Shown here one piece after another: positions 63,700 to 64,000 of a stretch of DNA of 64,000 nucleotides (the stretch's first letter is position 1; each line of letters begins with the position of its first letter). Both the position numbers and the translations under genes were made by a program. The DNA is from Parietaria judaica. Lineage: Eukaryota > Streptophyta > Magnoliopsida > Rosales > Urticaceae. The stretch spans positions 1,302,001 to 1,366,000 of the forward strand of contig OX940865.1 in assembly GCA_954871525.1 (NCBI GenBank), written 5' to 3'. The notes below the pieces were generated by a model. The model was given only the letters and a program-made list of their open reading frames with translations. It was not told the DNA's origin and ran no database searches.

Positions 63700-64000
63700 A
63701 AACCATGCCTTCTACGACAACGCAGGGCATGATCACGAAGAGGATATATGTCTCTATCTGGGTAGGGAAGAACAAACAATAGTCTGCACCATTTGCATTT
63801 AGCGTGCTTATCTAAATTTTGAGTCGAGCTATTCCACTAGTACCTTTTATGGAAATCTGTATCCCACGATAAAGAAAATTGAGATCCACCACTACCTCTT
63901 GTGCGGCTTGAACCAACGGAACGAGCGGTGCAAATCTGACCTGGAGGCATTTCAGACTCTACGGTTTCTTTGGAATTTTGAACGCTTTCTTGAGAATTTT
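63700..64000 (-). pseudogene. BED-type zinc-finger gene remnant, copy 2, cut by the window edge
   Basis: On the minus strand the frame entering from the right edge reads ETVESEMPPGQICTARS, SSRTRGSGGSQFSLSWDTDFHKRY, a stop, then LDKHAKCKWCRLLFVLP and LRDHALRCRRR. It parallels copy 1 (EMPANQ, STRGRG, WETDF, AKCKWCR, LRRHANRC), including the C-x2-C and H-x3-C zinc ligands. The two are therefore diverged tandem copies about 1.1 kb apart in the same orientation, both with a stop just after the W-(E/D)-T-D-F motif. Confidence 0.5.

Larger units (their letters stand above)
58716..64000 (+). mobile_element. Probable CACTA-like (En/Spm) element, left end to the window edge
   Basis: CACTACTACAAATTG at 58716 is the characteristic CACTA terminus. 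It is followed by many short GC-rich direct and inverted motifs (GCCGCGGC, GCCACGGC, CGTGGCAT, CGTGTCTTGAAAGACGCCAC) typical of CACTA subterminal regions. Such motifs reappear at 61749-62165 and 63193-63275, after a spliced gene, and no matching right end is seen before 64000. TTTGTAGTG at 59256-59264 could be the end of a much smaller element, but the same motifs continue past it. No TNPA/TNPD-type transposase is visible, so the assignment rests on ends and motifs only. Confidence 0.45.

Overview
This window looks like repeat-dense nuclear DNA of a flowering plant, most likely a eudicot. The background is AT-rich, GT-AG introns are visible, and almost all recognisable coding sequence belongs to plant LTR retrotransposons of the Tat lineage (Ty3/gypsy) and Ty1/copia, plus small DNA transposons. 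I see no intact host gene, rRNA, tRNA, CRISPR array or prokaryotic feature. The nearest thing to host coding sequence is a 59-codon scrap of a legume-lectin domain (L-type lectin receptor kinase type) at about 21.4 kb.

Layout. 1-4454 is the 3' part of a Tat-lineage element (A). 5228-19129 is a complete copy of the same family (B) with 5-bp target duplications. 19.1-24.0 kb is AT-rich spacer with tandem duplications, the lectin fragment and a minisatellite of GTTAC/GTAAC dyads. 24018-32262 is a Ty1/copia element on the minus strand (TSD GCTTC, Met-initiator PBS, badly decayed pol). 33.3-35.8 kb holds an LTR fragment, a 54-bp tandem repeat and a hAT MITE. 35996-47182 is a second, distinct Tat-lineage element (C) with a truncated 3' LTR. 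47.8-53.7 kb is a decayed minus-strand gypsy remnant broken by a GC-rich tandem repeat and a copia-like solo LTR. 53.7-58.6 kb holds a ~590-bp tandem array, a PIF/Harbinger-type element, a hAT MITE and a palindromic MULE whose empty paralogous site is also in the window. From 58716 to the right edge is a probable CACTA-like element with GCCGCGGC-type subterminal repeats, a spliced pseudogene of a plant-transposon protein and two BED-finger gene remnants.

The most interesting system is the antisense gene in the Tat-lineage elements. In A, B and C, minus-strand coding sequence lies between pol and the 3' LTR. In each it has its own TATA box just inside the polypurine tract, a globular domain resembling the Pfam 'putative gypsy type transposon' family, and GT-AG introns. 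In B and C a coiled-coil segment and an acidic tail follow; A runs off the window before that point. Family A/B and family C are clearly different in sequence, so the shared plan argues for a maintained accessory gene transcribed head-on against the genomic RNA.

The gag-pol genes of A-family and C elements are interrupted by frameshifts and stops, so none of the elements looks autonomous as it stands. All family and domain names come from reading the translated sequence, not from searches.
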